DNA of 64,000 bases from assembly GCA_903837285.1 (NCBI GenBank), contig CAILUD010000039.1, positions 1-64,000 on the forward strand. Reading direction: 5' to 3'. Positions 54,133 to 62,399 of this stretch are shown in pieces. This stretch comes from an uncultured Bacteroidota bacterium (lineage in GTDB: Bacteria; Bacteroidota; Bacteroidia; Bacteroidales; GWA2-32-17). The position numbers and the translations under genes were made by a program. Every line of letters starts with the position of its first letter. Within the stretch, counting starts at the first letter, position 1. The notes under the pieces are model-generated. The model was not told where the DNA came from, made no database searches, and saw only the letters and a list, made by a program, of their open reading frames with translations.

Positions 54133-55944
54133 ATGAAGCATTCATTGTTGTTATTCATATTGTTACTGTTGGGAAAACTTGTATTTTCCCAACAGTATTT
54201 AAACAGTACTTACATTACACAAGGATTGGCATATCCTCCTACTAATATAATTCCAACAGATAGTGGTTATATTATTGGCTCTTCTACTGCAAATACAATA
54301 TATTTATTAGATTCTTCAGCAAATGAAAAATGGTTTAAACAATATCCACTTAGTTTGCCCGGAGGATATGGTAATTTAATATCTGATAATAATGGGAAGT
54401 ATATTGCTTCCGGCACTTTACAGGGTGGTATTGATGGAGCATATTTAATTAAATTCAATAATTCTTTCGATACTATTTATTCAAAAATATTAATTACAGA
54501 AACAATTTGTAGTAGTTGTTTATCTATGGTTCACTGTTTTGTAGACAACAATGGAAAATACATTCTTTTAGGGCATAATTCAAGAGACAGTAGCGGTGTG
54601 TCAATTCCTGATGTTGATGCGCTTTTTATAAAAACGGATACATCCGGTACAATAATAAATCATAAATTAATTGGGCCTTCTAATAATGCTGATTGGTTCA
54701 ACACTGGTCTTCAAATGGGTAATAACTACTATTTGTTTGGCGGAACATATAGTTATGCGCCAGGTAGTGTTGTAGGTATGGATAGAACGGATGGATGGAT
54801 AGTAAAAACAGATTTGCAGGGAAATGAAATTTCAAGTGCTGCGTTTGGGAATCCGAATATATATGATCATGATTTTATCTTTACCCTTAAAACACATCAG
54901 AACAAATTGCTTACAGGAGTAGATTATGGTATTGCAAAACATTCAAGCGGCTTTAGAATGTTTAAACCAAGATTATTAGTTTTAAATGATGATTTAAGTG
55001 TTTATAAAGATCTGTTTTTTAAGAATTCATATGTGTCAAATGATACTTTATTTAATAGTTCAATTGTAGATGGAATTCTGAACATTGATTCAACATATAC
55101 TTTTTTAGGAAGAGATGTTGCAGTAAGTATTTCAACTCATAGTGGATTACACTCAAATGGATTTGTTTTAAAATTAAATAAAAGTTTAAAAGTTTTATAT
55201 TTTCGTAATTATATTCATAATGGCGGTAATTATACGAGTATTATACCTACAGTAATTGCATCAACGGCTGATAGTGGATATATATTTGGTGGTTATGTTA
55301 ATGACAATACCTTAACCCCCTCTCAGCAATCGTGGCTTGTAAAAACCGATAGTCTCGGTTGCGATGGTTTTCATAGTTGTGATGATACAACTTTAGTTTG
55401 TCAAATATTACAAGCACCAGATACGGCATGTAAAAATGACACATCATGGATACATGTAAAATTTAAAGGAAGAAGCGCACCATATTTTATTTATGCAAAT
55501 ACAACACTTGCATTGGATAGTGTTTATTACCCATACACTTTACCTTTATGGATAGATACACTTATGCCATATTTCCCAACAACAACAGGCATGCAACAAG
55601 TAATTGTTAAACTACAAGACCCCTGGGGTTGGTATCAAACTGATACCGTACAGATATTTGTAAAAAACTGCGGATCTGGAAGTATAGAGGAAACATGGTA
55701 TCCTAAAAAAGTAGAAGTCTTTCCAAATCCTGCTACAAATGAATTACATGTAAAAATACGTTCTGCAATAACCACTCCTGTTTCTATAACAATTTACGAT
55801 ATGCAAGGTAAAGTTGTAAAACAAATTGCAACGAAACTTAACGAAACGGTAATAAATATTAGTGGGTTAAAAGAAGGGGTATATGGGATAAGGGTCGTTG
55901 GGGATAATATAACTGTGAGTGATAGATTTGTGAAATTAGAGTAA
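54133..55944 (+). CDS. Secreted propeller-like protein with T9SS type A sorting domain
   Basis: 603 residues with a signal peptide (ending KLVFSQ). The first 400 residues are probably a beta-propeller: repeated blade words such as SGYIIGSS.., GKYIASGTLQGGIDGAYLIKF, NNGKYILLG, NYYLFGGTY, DSGYIFGGYV with WIVKTD / SWLVKTD / AYLIKF. An Ig-like domain with paired Cys (CQILQAPDTACKNDTSWIHV) follows, then a type A sorting domain (VEVFPNPATNELHVKI, SITIYDMQGKVVKQI, KEGVYGIRVVGD). The ATG directly follows the TAG of the adhesin gene, so the two are coupled. Related in style to the SBBP protein at 2634-7412. Confidence 0.86.
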   Translation: MKHSLLLFILLLLGKLVFSQQYLNSTYITQGLAYPPTNIIPTDSGYIIGSSTANTIYLLDSSANEKWFKQYPLSLPGGYGNLISDNNGKYIASGTLQGGIDGAYLIKFNNSFDTIYSKILITETICSSCLSMVHCFVDNNGKYILLGHNSRDSSGVSIPDVDALFIKTDTSGTIINHKLIGPSNNADWFNTGLQMGNNYYLFGGTYSYAPGSVVGMDRTDGWIVKTDLQGNEISSAAFGNPNIYDHDFIFTLKTHQNKLLTGVDYGIAKHSSGFRMFKPRLLVLNDDLSVYKDLFFKNSYVSNDTLFNSSIVDGILNIDSTYTFLGRDVAVSISTHSGLHSNGFVLKLNKSLKVLYFRNYIHNGGNYTSIIPTVIASTADSGYIFGGYVNDNTLTPSQQSWLVKTDSLGCDGFHSCDDTTLVCQILQAPDTACKNDTSWIHVKFKGRSAPYFIYANTTLALDSVYYPYTLPLWIDTLMPYFPTTTGMQQVIVKLQDPWGWYQTDTVQIFVKNCGSGSIEETWYPKKVEVFPNPATNELHVKIRSAITTPVSITIYDMQGKVVKQIATKLNETVINISGLKEGVYGIRVVGDNITVSDRFVKLE

Positions 55945-55950
55945 TGAGCA

Positions 55951-55976
55951 GATGCTGAATCAAGTTCAGCATGACG
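55951..55976. repeat. Intergenic hairpin with TCAAG loop
   Basis: Arms ATGCTGAA (55952-55959) and TTCAGCAT (55965-55972) around TCAAG, followed by GACG. It lies just after the stop of the 603-residue gene and about 40 bp before the tetR-tail copy. It belongs to the same family as the hairpins at 21275-21310 and 21321-21346. Confidence 0.75.
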
Positions 55977-56015
55977 GTTTGGGTTATGAGAAGTGAATTA
56001 ATTGTTAATTAAAAT

Positions 56016-56146
56016 AATCATGACTTTGAAAAAAATATTGAAAACCTATTTAATTTAATATGTGTTGGATTAATTAAAAGAAATTGATTTAGTGTATTGT
56101 GTTTTGATTAGTTTTGGTTGGTTATAAAATAATCAACCTTTTTTTT
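56016..56146 (+). pseudogene. Direct repeat copy B: tail remnant of a second tetR allele with terminator
   Basis: The stretch encodes NHDFEKNIENLFNLICVGLIKRN followed by TGA (56085-56087), matching the tetR C-terminus at all but one of 23 residues (V for F). In DNA three of 69 coding bases differ and two of these are silent. The untranslated tail and terminator also recur, with a few substitutions and a short deletion. No start codon or upstream tetR sequence is present, so it is a 3' remnant. Upstream, the frame meets a stop codon two codons before the matching part. Confidence 0.85.
56116..56146 (+). terminator. Intrinsic terminator, copy of the tetR terminator
   Basis: Arms GGTTGGTTAT and ATAATCAACC (one G-T pair) around AAA, followed by T8. 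It is the counterpart of the terminator at 47772-47803, and separates the surface-protein block from the next gene. Confidence 0.78.
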
Positions 56147-56168
56147 ATCTTTATAAAAAATATTAATC

Positions 56169-56645
56169 ATGCATATTAGAGATAAAGCAATAAAAGAGAT
56201 AACATTACAAAATGAATTGTTGGAAGTGATTAATAAATGTAAAGTTTGTCATGTTGGGTTTGTAGATGGCGATAAACCTTATGTTTTGGCATTTAATTTT
56301 GGTTTCGATGGTAAATCGGTTTATTTGCATTGTGCTAAAGAAGGGTATAAAATAGATGTTTTAAATAAGAATAACCAGGTATGTATTGAATTTGATACAG
56401 ATCATGATTTATTTGCCAGACACGAAGAAGTTGCATGTAGCTGGAGAATGAGATATAGAAGCGTTATAGTGTGGGGAAAAGCGGAATTTGTTTCAGATTA
56501 TAACGAGAAAGTAGATGGACTTAAAATATTTATGAAGAATTATTCTGATTTAAATTTTGAATTTTCAATTCCTTCGGTTAATAATATTCTTATAATAAAG
56601 ATACCTATTGATAAAATGACTGGAAGAAAATTCGAATATTTATAA
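56169..56645 (+). CDS. Pyridoxamine 5'-phosphate oxidase-like flavin split-barrel protein
   Basis: 158 residues. The sequence HVGFVDGDKPYVLAFNFGFDGKSVYLHCAKEGYKIDVLNKNNQVCIEFD is the standard N-terminal barrel of the NimA/pyridoxamine-oxidase-like group (shown here through its words PYVLAFNFGF and YLHCAKEGYKIDVL). The group includes flavin- or heme-binding proteins, and some members reduce nitroimidazoles. SWRMRYRSVIVWGKAEFV is the second common block. Physiological substrate unknown. It probably followed tetR directly before the surface-protein block arrived, because a tetR tail plus terminator sits immediately before it. Confidence 0.85.
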   Translation: MHIRDKAIKEITLQNELLEVINKCKVCHVGFVDGDKPYVLAFNFGFDGKSVYLHCAKEGYKIDVLNKNNQVCIEFDTDHDLFARHEEVACSWRMRYRSVIVWGKAEFVSDYNEKVDGLKIFMKNYSDLNFEFSIPSVNNILIIKIPIDKMTGRKFEYL

Positions 56646-56715
56646 AAATTAATAACAATAATGCTTTTATTTACATTTAATTTAATAGTTTTGAGATAAT
56701 AAAATTTTTTTCTAG

Positions 56716-57267
56716 GTGATTGATTATTCGAACTCAGTTTTTGATCTTAAAAAGTGGCTTGACGCTGGACAGCAGGGTAATGTATTACAGTCGTTTAGTG
56801 GCGAAATTACATCGGTTGTTATTACCGATTTAATTGAAAGAACTGAAAATATTTTTGCTACAACACCTTCGATTGAGTCGTTACGAAAAGCTACCATTCA
56901 TGTGTTTGTAGAATGTATTCAGAATCTTTTTCATCATGGATTAGAATTAGAAGAAGGAAAACCAAAATTTGGTGTGTGCTATTTATCCTATTTCGAGAGT
57001 TCTATTAAGGTAATAACTGGCAATTATATCTTAAAAGAGAAGCAACAAATGATAAGCGATAGAATAAATCAGATAAATTCTTTATCAAAAGAAGAATTAA
57101 AAGCACTTTATAAATTAATTCTTAACAATGAAGAATTCTCCGAAAAAGGTGGCGGTGGCCTTGGTATGATAGATATGGCACGCAAAACCGGCACTAAAAT
57201 GGAATACGAATTTTTACCTGTTAATGAAAAACTTTTATTTTACGTTTTGAAAATTAATATAATTTAG
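56716..57267 (+). CDS. siaB: SiaB-like protein kinase
   Basis: 183 residues from a GTG at 56716. It has the features of a HATPase-type anti-sigma/serine kinase: the N-box FVECIQNLFHHG (Glu66, Asn70, His74) and a glycine-rich box KGGGGLGMIDMARKTG (Gly145-148). In Pseudomonas aeruginosa SiaB phosphorylates SiaC, and unphosphorylated SiaC activates the diguanylate cyclase SiaD. SiaC follows 34 bp downstream here, supporting the assignment. SiaA (phosphatase) and SiaD are not in the window. Confidence 0.85.
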   Translation: MIDYSNSVFDLKKWLDAGQQGNVLQSFSGEITSVVITDLIERTENIFATTPSIESLRKATIHVFVECIQNLFHHGLELEEGKPKFGVCYLSYFESSIKVITGNYILKEKQQMISDRINQINSLSKEELKALYKLILNNEEFSEKGGGGLGMIDMARKTGTKMEYEFLPVNEKLLFYVLKINII

Positions 57268-57301
57268 CATATCTTTAAACTCTAAAAAAAAAATAAGGCA
57301 T

Positions 57302-57682
57302 ATGGATCCAATAATTATTGAAGGAACACCAAAAACACCAACTGTGAATTTTGATGCAACCACAGGAAAAATAGAAATCAAAGGAAGATCCATTCCCGAA
57401 AATTCTATTGAATTCTACAAACCACTTGTTGATTGGTTAGAGTCATATAGTGGAGCAGCACTTGCAAATACTGTAGTTAATATTCAACTTGAGTATTTTA
57501 ACACTAGCTCATCAAAATGTATTCTTGATATTTTTAAGAAATTAGAAAACATTGCTAAAGCTGGTAGTGCGGTAATTATTAATTGGTATTACGAAGAAGA
57601 CGACGAAGATATGTTGGAAGCTGGTGAAGATTACCAATCAATTATTAAAGTTCCTTTTAAAATGATTGAAATAGAAGAATAA
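57302..57682 (+). CDS. siaC: SiaC-like regulatory phosphoprotein (DUF1987)
   Basis: 126 residues, the normal length. The STAS-like fold has GTPKTPTVNFDATTGKIEIKGRSIPE at the start (cited by IKGRSIPENS) and YFNTSSSKCILDIFKKLE in the middle. Counting from the ATG, the Thr of NTSS is residue 68, the same number as the phosphorylated Thr of P. aeruginosa SiaC. The C-terminus (WYYEEDDEDMLEAGEDYQSII) is strongly acidic, as in the family. Its partner kinase lies directly upstream. The output partner here is unknown. A strong terminator follows. Confidence 0.9.
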   Translation: MDPIIIEGTPKTPTVNFDATTGKIEIKGRSIPENSIEFYKPLVDWLESYSGAALANTVVNIQLEYFNTSSSKCILDIFKKLENIAKAGSAVIINWYYEEDDEDMLEAGEDYQSIIKVPFKMIEIEE

Positions 57683-57702
57683 AAGATATTTCTTAAATAA
57701 AA

Positions 57703-57733
57703 AAGCCGGGTAATTTGATATTATCCGGCTTTT
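57703..57733. terminator. Bidirectional terminator between siaC and the ABC transporter gene
   Basis: AAAAGCCGG and CCGGCTTTT form the outer part of a 14-bp stem, with a GTAAT/ATTAT inner part (one G-T pair) and a short TTGAT loop. T-runs exist on both outer sides, so it serves both convergent genes. Confidence 0.85.
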
Positions 57734-60700
57734 ATTTTTTTAGTTTGTTCTTCTTTTTGATTCTTTCAGAAGTCCATTCTCCTAGTTCTAATAGTCTTCT
57801 TAATAGATTAAAATATAGGCAAATGAATAATACAATTGACATTAGCCAAATTACTGCTATGTTAACCCAGAAAGTATCGAAATATTTGCCAAAAACCATT
57901 TTACGTGGTGCATAAAAATGTGCAGCTAAAATACCGCCTGGTGTATCAAAAAATATAGGATCAGCTTTTTGATATAATCTGTGGTCGTACTCAATAATTT
58001 TTACACCTTCATTCTCATTTCTAACAAACTCTTTTAAATTTTCATTGTAATATTCTTTCTTTAGCTGAATAAATTCTTTATTTGCTTTTTCAGTATTTGT
58101 TAACTTAGCCGAAAGCCTATCTTTTGCTTCGCTTGCTTTCTTGTATTTTTGAATATAATATTTATTTAATTCATCAAAATAAAAAACTAACTTATCAATT
58201 ACCATGTTGTTAACTTTTCCGTATACTAAATTTGAAACTGTAACAGGTAGCGGAATTTTCTTATTTGTTTTAACTTCAACTGAAAGCTCATTTCTTAAAA
58301 GTAATAAATTGTCTTCTATTAAATCTTTTTTATTCTTATCATTAAGCAATCTCTTTACATCCGAAACTTTATTTCGCATAGATACAAGCCAGAAATCTTT
58401 TTTAAAGTTTGAAGAACTCATGATTTTCTCATAAGCATAAAACTGTTTTTCATATTTGTTTTCGCGAAACTGGTACACGGCTAACGCCTCATATGCCCAT
58501 CTGGCAGTAATAATTTGTCCGTAAATTGGAATGTGGCTTGGGCTACTAATATCAGGATTAAGTTTGTCAAATTTAAAAATTATACCACTTAATATAAGTT
58601 GAGGTATTACTAAAAAAGGAATTAATATATATATTGTTACAGCAGAATTAAATGCATCAGATATATTAAGACCTAAAATATTTGAAAAAACCCAGGCACT
58701 AAATAACACTAACCAATATTGCCAGTACATACCCTGAATTTCTAGAACAGAGTTTCCTATAATCACAAAAATAGCTGCTTGTATTGCAGATAGTACAGTG
58801 AGTATTGCAACTTTTGAAAACAAATAACTGCCCCAACTTAAATTCAGGTATTTTTCACGTTTTCTGATTTTTCTGTCTCTAAAGATTTCTTCAGCACTAA
58901 CGGTTAATCCAATAAAAATGGAAATAATTACCGACATGAAAATAAAAATGGAAATATTACTGTTTTCGCTAAAAGAATAGCCAGTATCATTAGCGGCATC
59001 AATATTATAATATTTAATAATGTATGAAAGAAGTAGAGCTAAAAGAGGCGCTTCTAACAGATTAATAAGCAGATATTGAGTGTTAGAAAGTTTAGATAGT
59101 ACATCTCTAACTACAAATACTTTAAATTGTTTTATTTTTCCGGGAACTTTAAAAAATATTTCAGGAAGTCTGTAATGTGATTTCTCTTCTTCTGTTTTTG
59201 CTTCTAGTTTAACATGATATTTATTATAACTACCAAGCCATTCGTTTGGAGAGAATTTACGGGTATGAGTCATGTTTCCATACTCATCAAGCACATTTGC
59301 TTCTACTATATTAAATATTTGTTCTGGATTAACATTACCACAGGTTGGACATTCACTTTCGCTCCAGTTTGCCTGGTGGGTTCTTGATTTAAAGTAAATT
59401 ATAGAATCAACCGGATCTCCATCATAAATTAAATATCCACCAGTATCAAGTATCAGTAGTTTATCAAACATTTTAAAAATATCTGATGATGGCTGATGAA
59501 TAACAACAAAAACTAATTTCCCTTTTAAAGTTAAATCTTTAAGTAAATCAAGTATGTTTTCAGAATCTCTTGATGATAAACCAGAAGTTGGTTCGTCAAG
59601 AAAAAGTATTGAAGGTTCTCGAATAAGTTCTAATGCAATATTTAAACGTTTACGCTGACCACCGCTGATTTTTTTATTCATCGGGTTTCCAACTTTCATG
59701 TGTTTTATCTTATACAAACCAAGGCTTTGCAGGGTTTTAAGAACTATTCTTAAAATTTGAAAGTGGCTAAGATTATCAAAACAAAGTTTTGCGTTGTAAT
59801 ATAAATTTTGGAATACAGTTAAATCTTCAATAAGTAAATCGTCCTGAGAAACATAGCCAATTAATCCTTCTATTGATTCGTCTTTTGAATAAATACTAAT
59901 ATCATTTATTAATATTTCTCCACTTGTTGGGGGATACGAACCATTTAAAACATTCAATAAAGTTGTTTTTCCTGCTCCGCTGGCTCCCATAATACCTACC
60001 AGGTGTCCAGATTCTTCAAGAAAATTCATGTCATGCAGACCAATACCTCCACCTTTAAAAGCATACTCGATATTTCTGGCTTCGAATATAATTTTCGATT
60101 TAAGTTTGTCTTCATTAAAAATACTGAGAATATCTGAGTAGTAAATAGGAGAGATTTTAGCCGAACGAATTGAACTACCATTTGTTAGTACATATACTTT
60201 TTGCAAATGAATTAACTGCCCATTTAAATATAATTCCTTTTCGCCTAAATATTTTAAAAGGAACATGTTTGCAATTCTAACATGGAATACTCGAATCTGA
60301 CCTTGTAAGCCTGAGCGATATAAATGTTTTGCTTTAGGATGATTAAACTCTTTTTGGCTGTCAACCAATAGCATTCTTGTAGAATTAGGAACCTCGTCAA
60401 AAGTGTATAGAATAAATGCTTTTAAACGAATATACTCTTCGGAAACAATGTGAAATGTATCAGCAACTGTTTCTACAAATTCTTGTTCTTGCTCAGAAAT
60501 TTCGTCGGAGTCTGATTTTATAAATTCAAGTAAACGAACAACAACTATTATCTTTTGTTTTTGAGTTAGTTCTTCGTTTATTTCTGTACAAATTTTTAAA
60601 ACTTTTACAGAACTTCCTGCAATTCTCTTTTTTCGTAAAGTGCTGTCGGTTTGTTTTGCCTGATATTGTTCATAGTAATTATTAAATACCTTTAAGTATT

Positions 60701-60833
60701 CGTTAACTAATTCGCTATTTAATTGTTGAAGTAAAAATGAACCAACTACAGACCTGCGTTCTTCGGCATTACTCTCTGGACGAGCAATGATTGCAAACAA
60801 CTGCATTAGGGCCTTTAGTATTCTTTCGCTCAT
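57732..60833 (-). CDS. ABC transporter fusion: TerB-like N-terminus, ATPase and ABC-2 type permease
   Basis: 1033 residues. Residues 1-150 are helical and TerB-like (LLQQLNSELVNEYL, EFIKSDSDEISEQEQEFVETVADTFHIV). A beta-rich stretch at about 160-250 (LYLNGQLIHLQKVYVLTNGSSI) may be FHA-like. The ATPase (about 255-470) has GIMGASGAGKTTLLNVLNGS (Walker A), ISGGQRKRLNIALELIREPSILFLDEPTSGLSSRDS (signature and Walker B, cited by ISGGQRKRLNIA and LFLDEPTSGL) and VVIHQPSSDIF (switch His). A CPTCG pair follows and then about six helices of an ABC-2 (White/ABCG-like) permease with a large extracytoplasmic loop. The ABCG-type order ATPase-permease suggests export of a lipid or hydrophobic compound. The TerB part suggests membrane-stress sensing; both are inferences. 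Confidence 0.88.
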   Translation of the reverse strand: MSERILKALMQLFAIIARPESNAEERRSVVGSFLLQQLNSELVNEYLKVFNNYYEQYQAKQTDSTLRKKRIAGSSVKVLKICTEINEELTQKQKIIVVVRLLEFIKSDSDEISEQEQEFVETVADTFHIVSEEYIRLKAFILYTFDEVPNSTRMLLVDSQKEFNHPKAKHLYRSGLQGQIRVFHVRIANMFLLKYLGEKELYLNGQLIHLQKVYVLTNGSSIRSAKISPIYYSDILSIFNEDKLKSKIIFEARNIEYAFKGGGIGLHDMNFLEESGHLVGIMGASGAGKTTLLNVLNGSYPPTSGEILINDISIYSKDESIEGLIGYVSQDDLLIEDLTVFQNLYYNAKLCFDNLSHFQILRIVLKTLQSLGLYKIKHMKVGNPMNKKISGGQRKRLNIALELIREPSILFLDEPTSGLSSRDSENILDLLKDLTLKGKLVFVVIHQPSSDIFKMFDKLLILDTGGYLIYDGDPVDSIIYFKSRTHQANWSESECPTCGNVNPEQIFNIVEANVLDEYGNMTHTRKFSPNEWLGSYNKYHVKLEAKTEEEKSHYRLPEIFFKVPGKIKQFKVFVVRDVLSKLSNTQYLLINLLEAPLLALLLSYIIKYYNIDAANDTGYSFSENSNISIFIFMSVIISIFIGLTVSAEEIFRDRKIRKREKYLNLSWGSYLFSKVAILTVLSAIQAAIFVIIGNSVLEIQGMYWQYWLVLFSAWVFSNILGLNISDAFNSAVTIYILIPFLVIPQLILSGIIFKFDKLNPDISSPSHIPIYGQIITARWAYEALAVYQFRENKYEKQFYAYEKIMSSSNFKKDFWLVSMRNKVSDVKRLLNDKNKKDLIEDNLLLLRNELSVEVKTNKKIPLPVTVSNLVYGKVNNMVIDKLVFYFDELNKYYIQKYKKASEAKDRLSAKLTNTEKANKEFIQLKKEYYNENLKEFVRNENEGVKIIEYDHRLYQKADPIFFDTPGGILAAHFYAPRKMVFGKYFDTFWVNIAVIWLMSIVLFICLYFNLLRRLLELGEWTSERIKKKNKLKK

Positions 60834-60849
60834 TTTCTTTTTTCAAGTG

Positions 60850-60883
60850 AAAGAGGCATTATCATTTTAAATAATGCCTCTTT
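60850..60883. terminator. Hairpin terminator between the 142-residue exported protein and the ABC transporter gene
   Basis: A perfect 12-bp stem (AAGAGGCATTAT with ATAATGCCTCTT) encloses an 8-base loop. On the minus strand it follows the stop of the exported-protein gene and precedes the ABC transporter start by 17 bp. T-rich flanks are short, so it is a moderately strong candidate, or it may be an attenuator for the ABC gene. Confidence 0.65.
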
Positions 60884-60911
60884 TATAAGATAATGTTCAA
60901 GTTAAATAAGT

Positions 60912-61340
60912 TTACTGTTTAAATCCAATAAGCATAATTGCAAATCCTGAAGCAGTTTTATCTGTTCCATCAAGCTCTGCCTCAATAATGCAATCAATGG
61001 TTGAAGTAAATTTAAAATCCCAATAAGGAGAGTTTTGATAATCGCGGTTTGTAAAAAGAAGATTTCGTTCTTTATCATATAAAGAAAAAACTATATTTCC
61101 TTCGGTTTGTCCTGAAGCAGCTATAATTCTATAAGTAGTTCCTCCATAAAAAGTAGCATGAAATTCAGCTATTTCTTCACCATTTAGAAGTGCTTTATAT
61201 TGTTGTCCATCAGAAATAAATGGAGAAACAATATATTTTGTACATAAAGCAGTAGTAACATCAGCCTGCGCCATGGTTTTATTTGAATAAAAAACCAATG
61301 TAATTAATGCGGCTAAAATGACGGTTATGATCTTTTTCAT
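60912..61340 (-). CDS. Small exported beta-rich protein
   Basis: 142 residues with a signal peptide (MKKIITVILAALITLVFYSNKTMAQ). The mature protein is one beta-sandwich: ISDGQQYKALLNGEEIAEFHATFYGGTTYRIIAAS, then EGNIVFSLYDKERNLLFTNRDYQNSPYWDFKFTSTIDCIIEAEL (cited by FYGGTTYRI and YWDFKFTSTIDCIIEA), resembling the bacterial pre-peptidase C-terminal (PPC)-like sandwich. No catalytic motif. It begins 13 bp after the stop of the 304-residue lipoprotein gene, so both form one unit, upstream of the ABC transporter. Confidence 0.75.
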   Translation of the reverse strand: MKKIITVILAALITLVFYSNKTMAQADVTTALCTKYIVSPFISDGQQYKALLNGEEIAEFHATFYGGTTYRIIAASGQTEGNIVFSLYDKERNLLFTNRDYQNSPYWDFKFTSTIDCIIEAELDGTDKTASGFAIMLIGFKQ

Positions 61341-61353
61341 TATAAATACTTTA

Positions 61354-62268
61354 TTATTCTACTATCTTTTTTCTAATTGCACTAATTTTATCTGAGATGG
61401 TTTTGATTTGTTGATCAGTCATTACCAACTCCGATTTACTGTTTATTACAGTTAGTTTGTTTTTAACATCAACTGTTGGTGCTGAGTATGTGTAATTAAT
61501 ATCAATTCCATCAAAATCATAAGCTAAATCAATAAGAGCATCAATAAGCTCGCCGTACTCTTTTGATTGATTATAAAATGGAGATAAAATTTTAATTAAG
61601 TTATCTAAAGGATGTTTTTGTTCACCAATTCTGGTAAGAATATCTTTGTTTTTAGATGTTCTAGAAATTTCTGTAAGCATATATGTGCTTTCTAACCAAC
61701 CGCCCGCTAAAACTAAAACACCAACATCATTTCTGTTATTGTCTTTTAAATATTGATCGGCTTTACGATATGAATTAGAAATAATAAACATTAAAGAATC
61801 TTTATTTCCTAAGTTGCCTTCAATTCTATTTATTGTTTGTTTATCAAAAGCATTTTCGATACCAAGTTCTTGCGATAAAATTTTTATTACAGAAAAATAT
61901 TGAATTGCCTCGGAGTTTTGTTCAAAAACGTTTAAATAACCCAAGTTAGCACCGTAAACACCAAGGTTTAAAGCTTTTTGAAAACTGCTTGTATAGTTAT
62001 GTGATTTATTATATGGATTTAATAGGTTTTTGTCAAAGTCAAGCTTGGAATTTTTTAGTAAAAAAGCAATTTCGTAAGGTGAAGGAATACTAAAAAGAGT
62101 ATTGTCAAATTTTATTAGGGTGCTAGATGTTGAATCTATCTTTGATTCAATGTTTTGTTCGATATTATCATCTGAATTTCCATCCGAGTTACATCCATTT
62201 ATGGCGAATGCCATAATAAAAATGGCTGGAATCAATTTTATTTGTGCACGTAATTTATTGCTTAACAT
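61354..62268 (-). CDS. Helical lipoprotein of unknown function
   Basis: 304 residues with a lipoprotein signal (IKLIPAIFIMAFAINGC, lipobox Cys at about residue 26). The mature part is almost all helical, with NTLFSIPSPYEIAFLLK, YGANLGYLNVFEQNSEAIQYFS and VLVLAGGWLESTYMLTE. I recognise it only as a protein recurrent in this phylum, without a named family. It is the first gene of a three-gene run (lipoprotein, small exported protein, then the TerB/ABC fusion), which is a plausible envelope module. The start is ATG 62266-62268. Confidence 0.75.
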   Translation of the reverse strand: MLSNKLRAQIKLIPAIFIMAFAINGCNSDGNSDDNIEQNIESKIDSTSSTLIKFDNTLFSIPSPYEIAFLLKNSKLDFDKNLLNPYNKSHNYTSSFQKALNLGVYGANLGYLNVFEQNSEAIQYFSVIKILSQELGIENAFDKQTINRIEGNLGNKDSLMFIISNSYRKADQYLKDNNRNDVGVLVLAGGWLESTYMLTEISRTSKNKDILTRIGEQKHPLDNLIKILSPFYNQSKEYGELIDALIDLAYDFDGIDINYTYSAPTVDVKNKLTVINSKSELVMTDQQIKTISDKISAIRKKIVE

Positions 62269-62399
62269 GATAATCCATATAATTAATTAGAATATGCAAG
62301 TAAGAAAAAAAAGTTGAATTATCAAAAGTTTTAATCTCACTTTCAATAATTTTATTTGATATTTTTTAATGCCAATATCTAAGTATGTGAAATAAAGCA

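Noticed and set aside
56016-56087. Copy B of the tetR tail as a functional small gene
   Set aside because: It has no start codon and upstream codons include a stop; it is a remnant.
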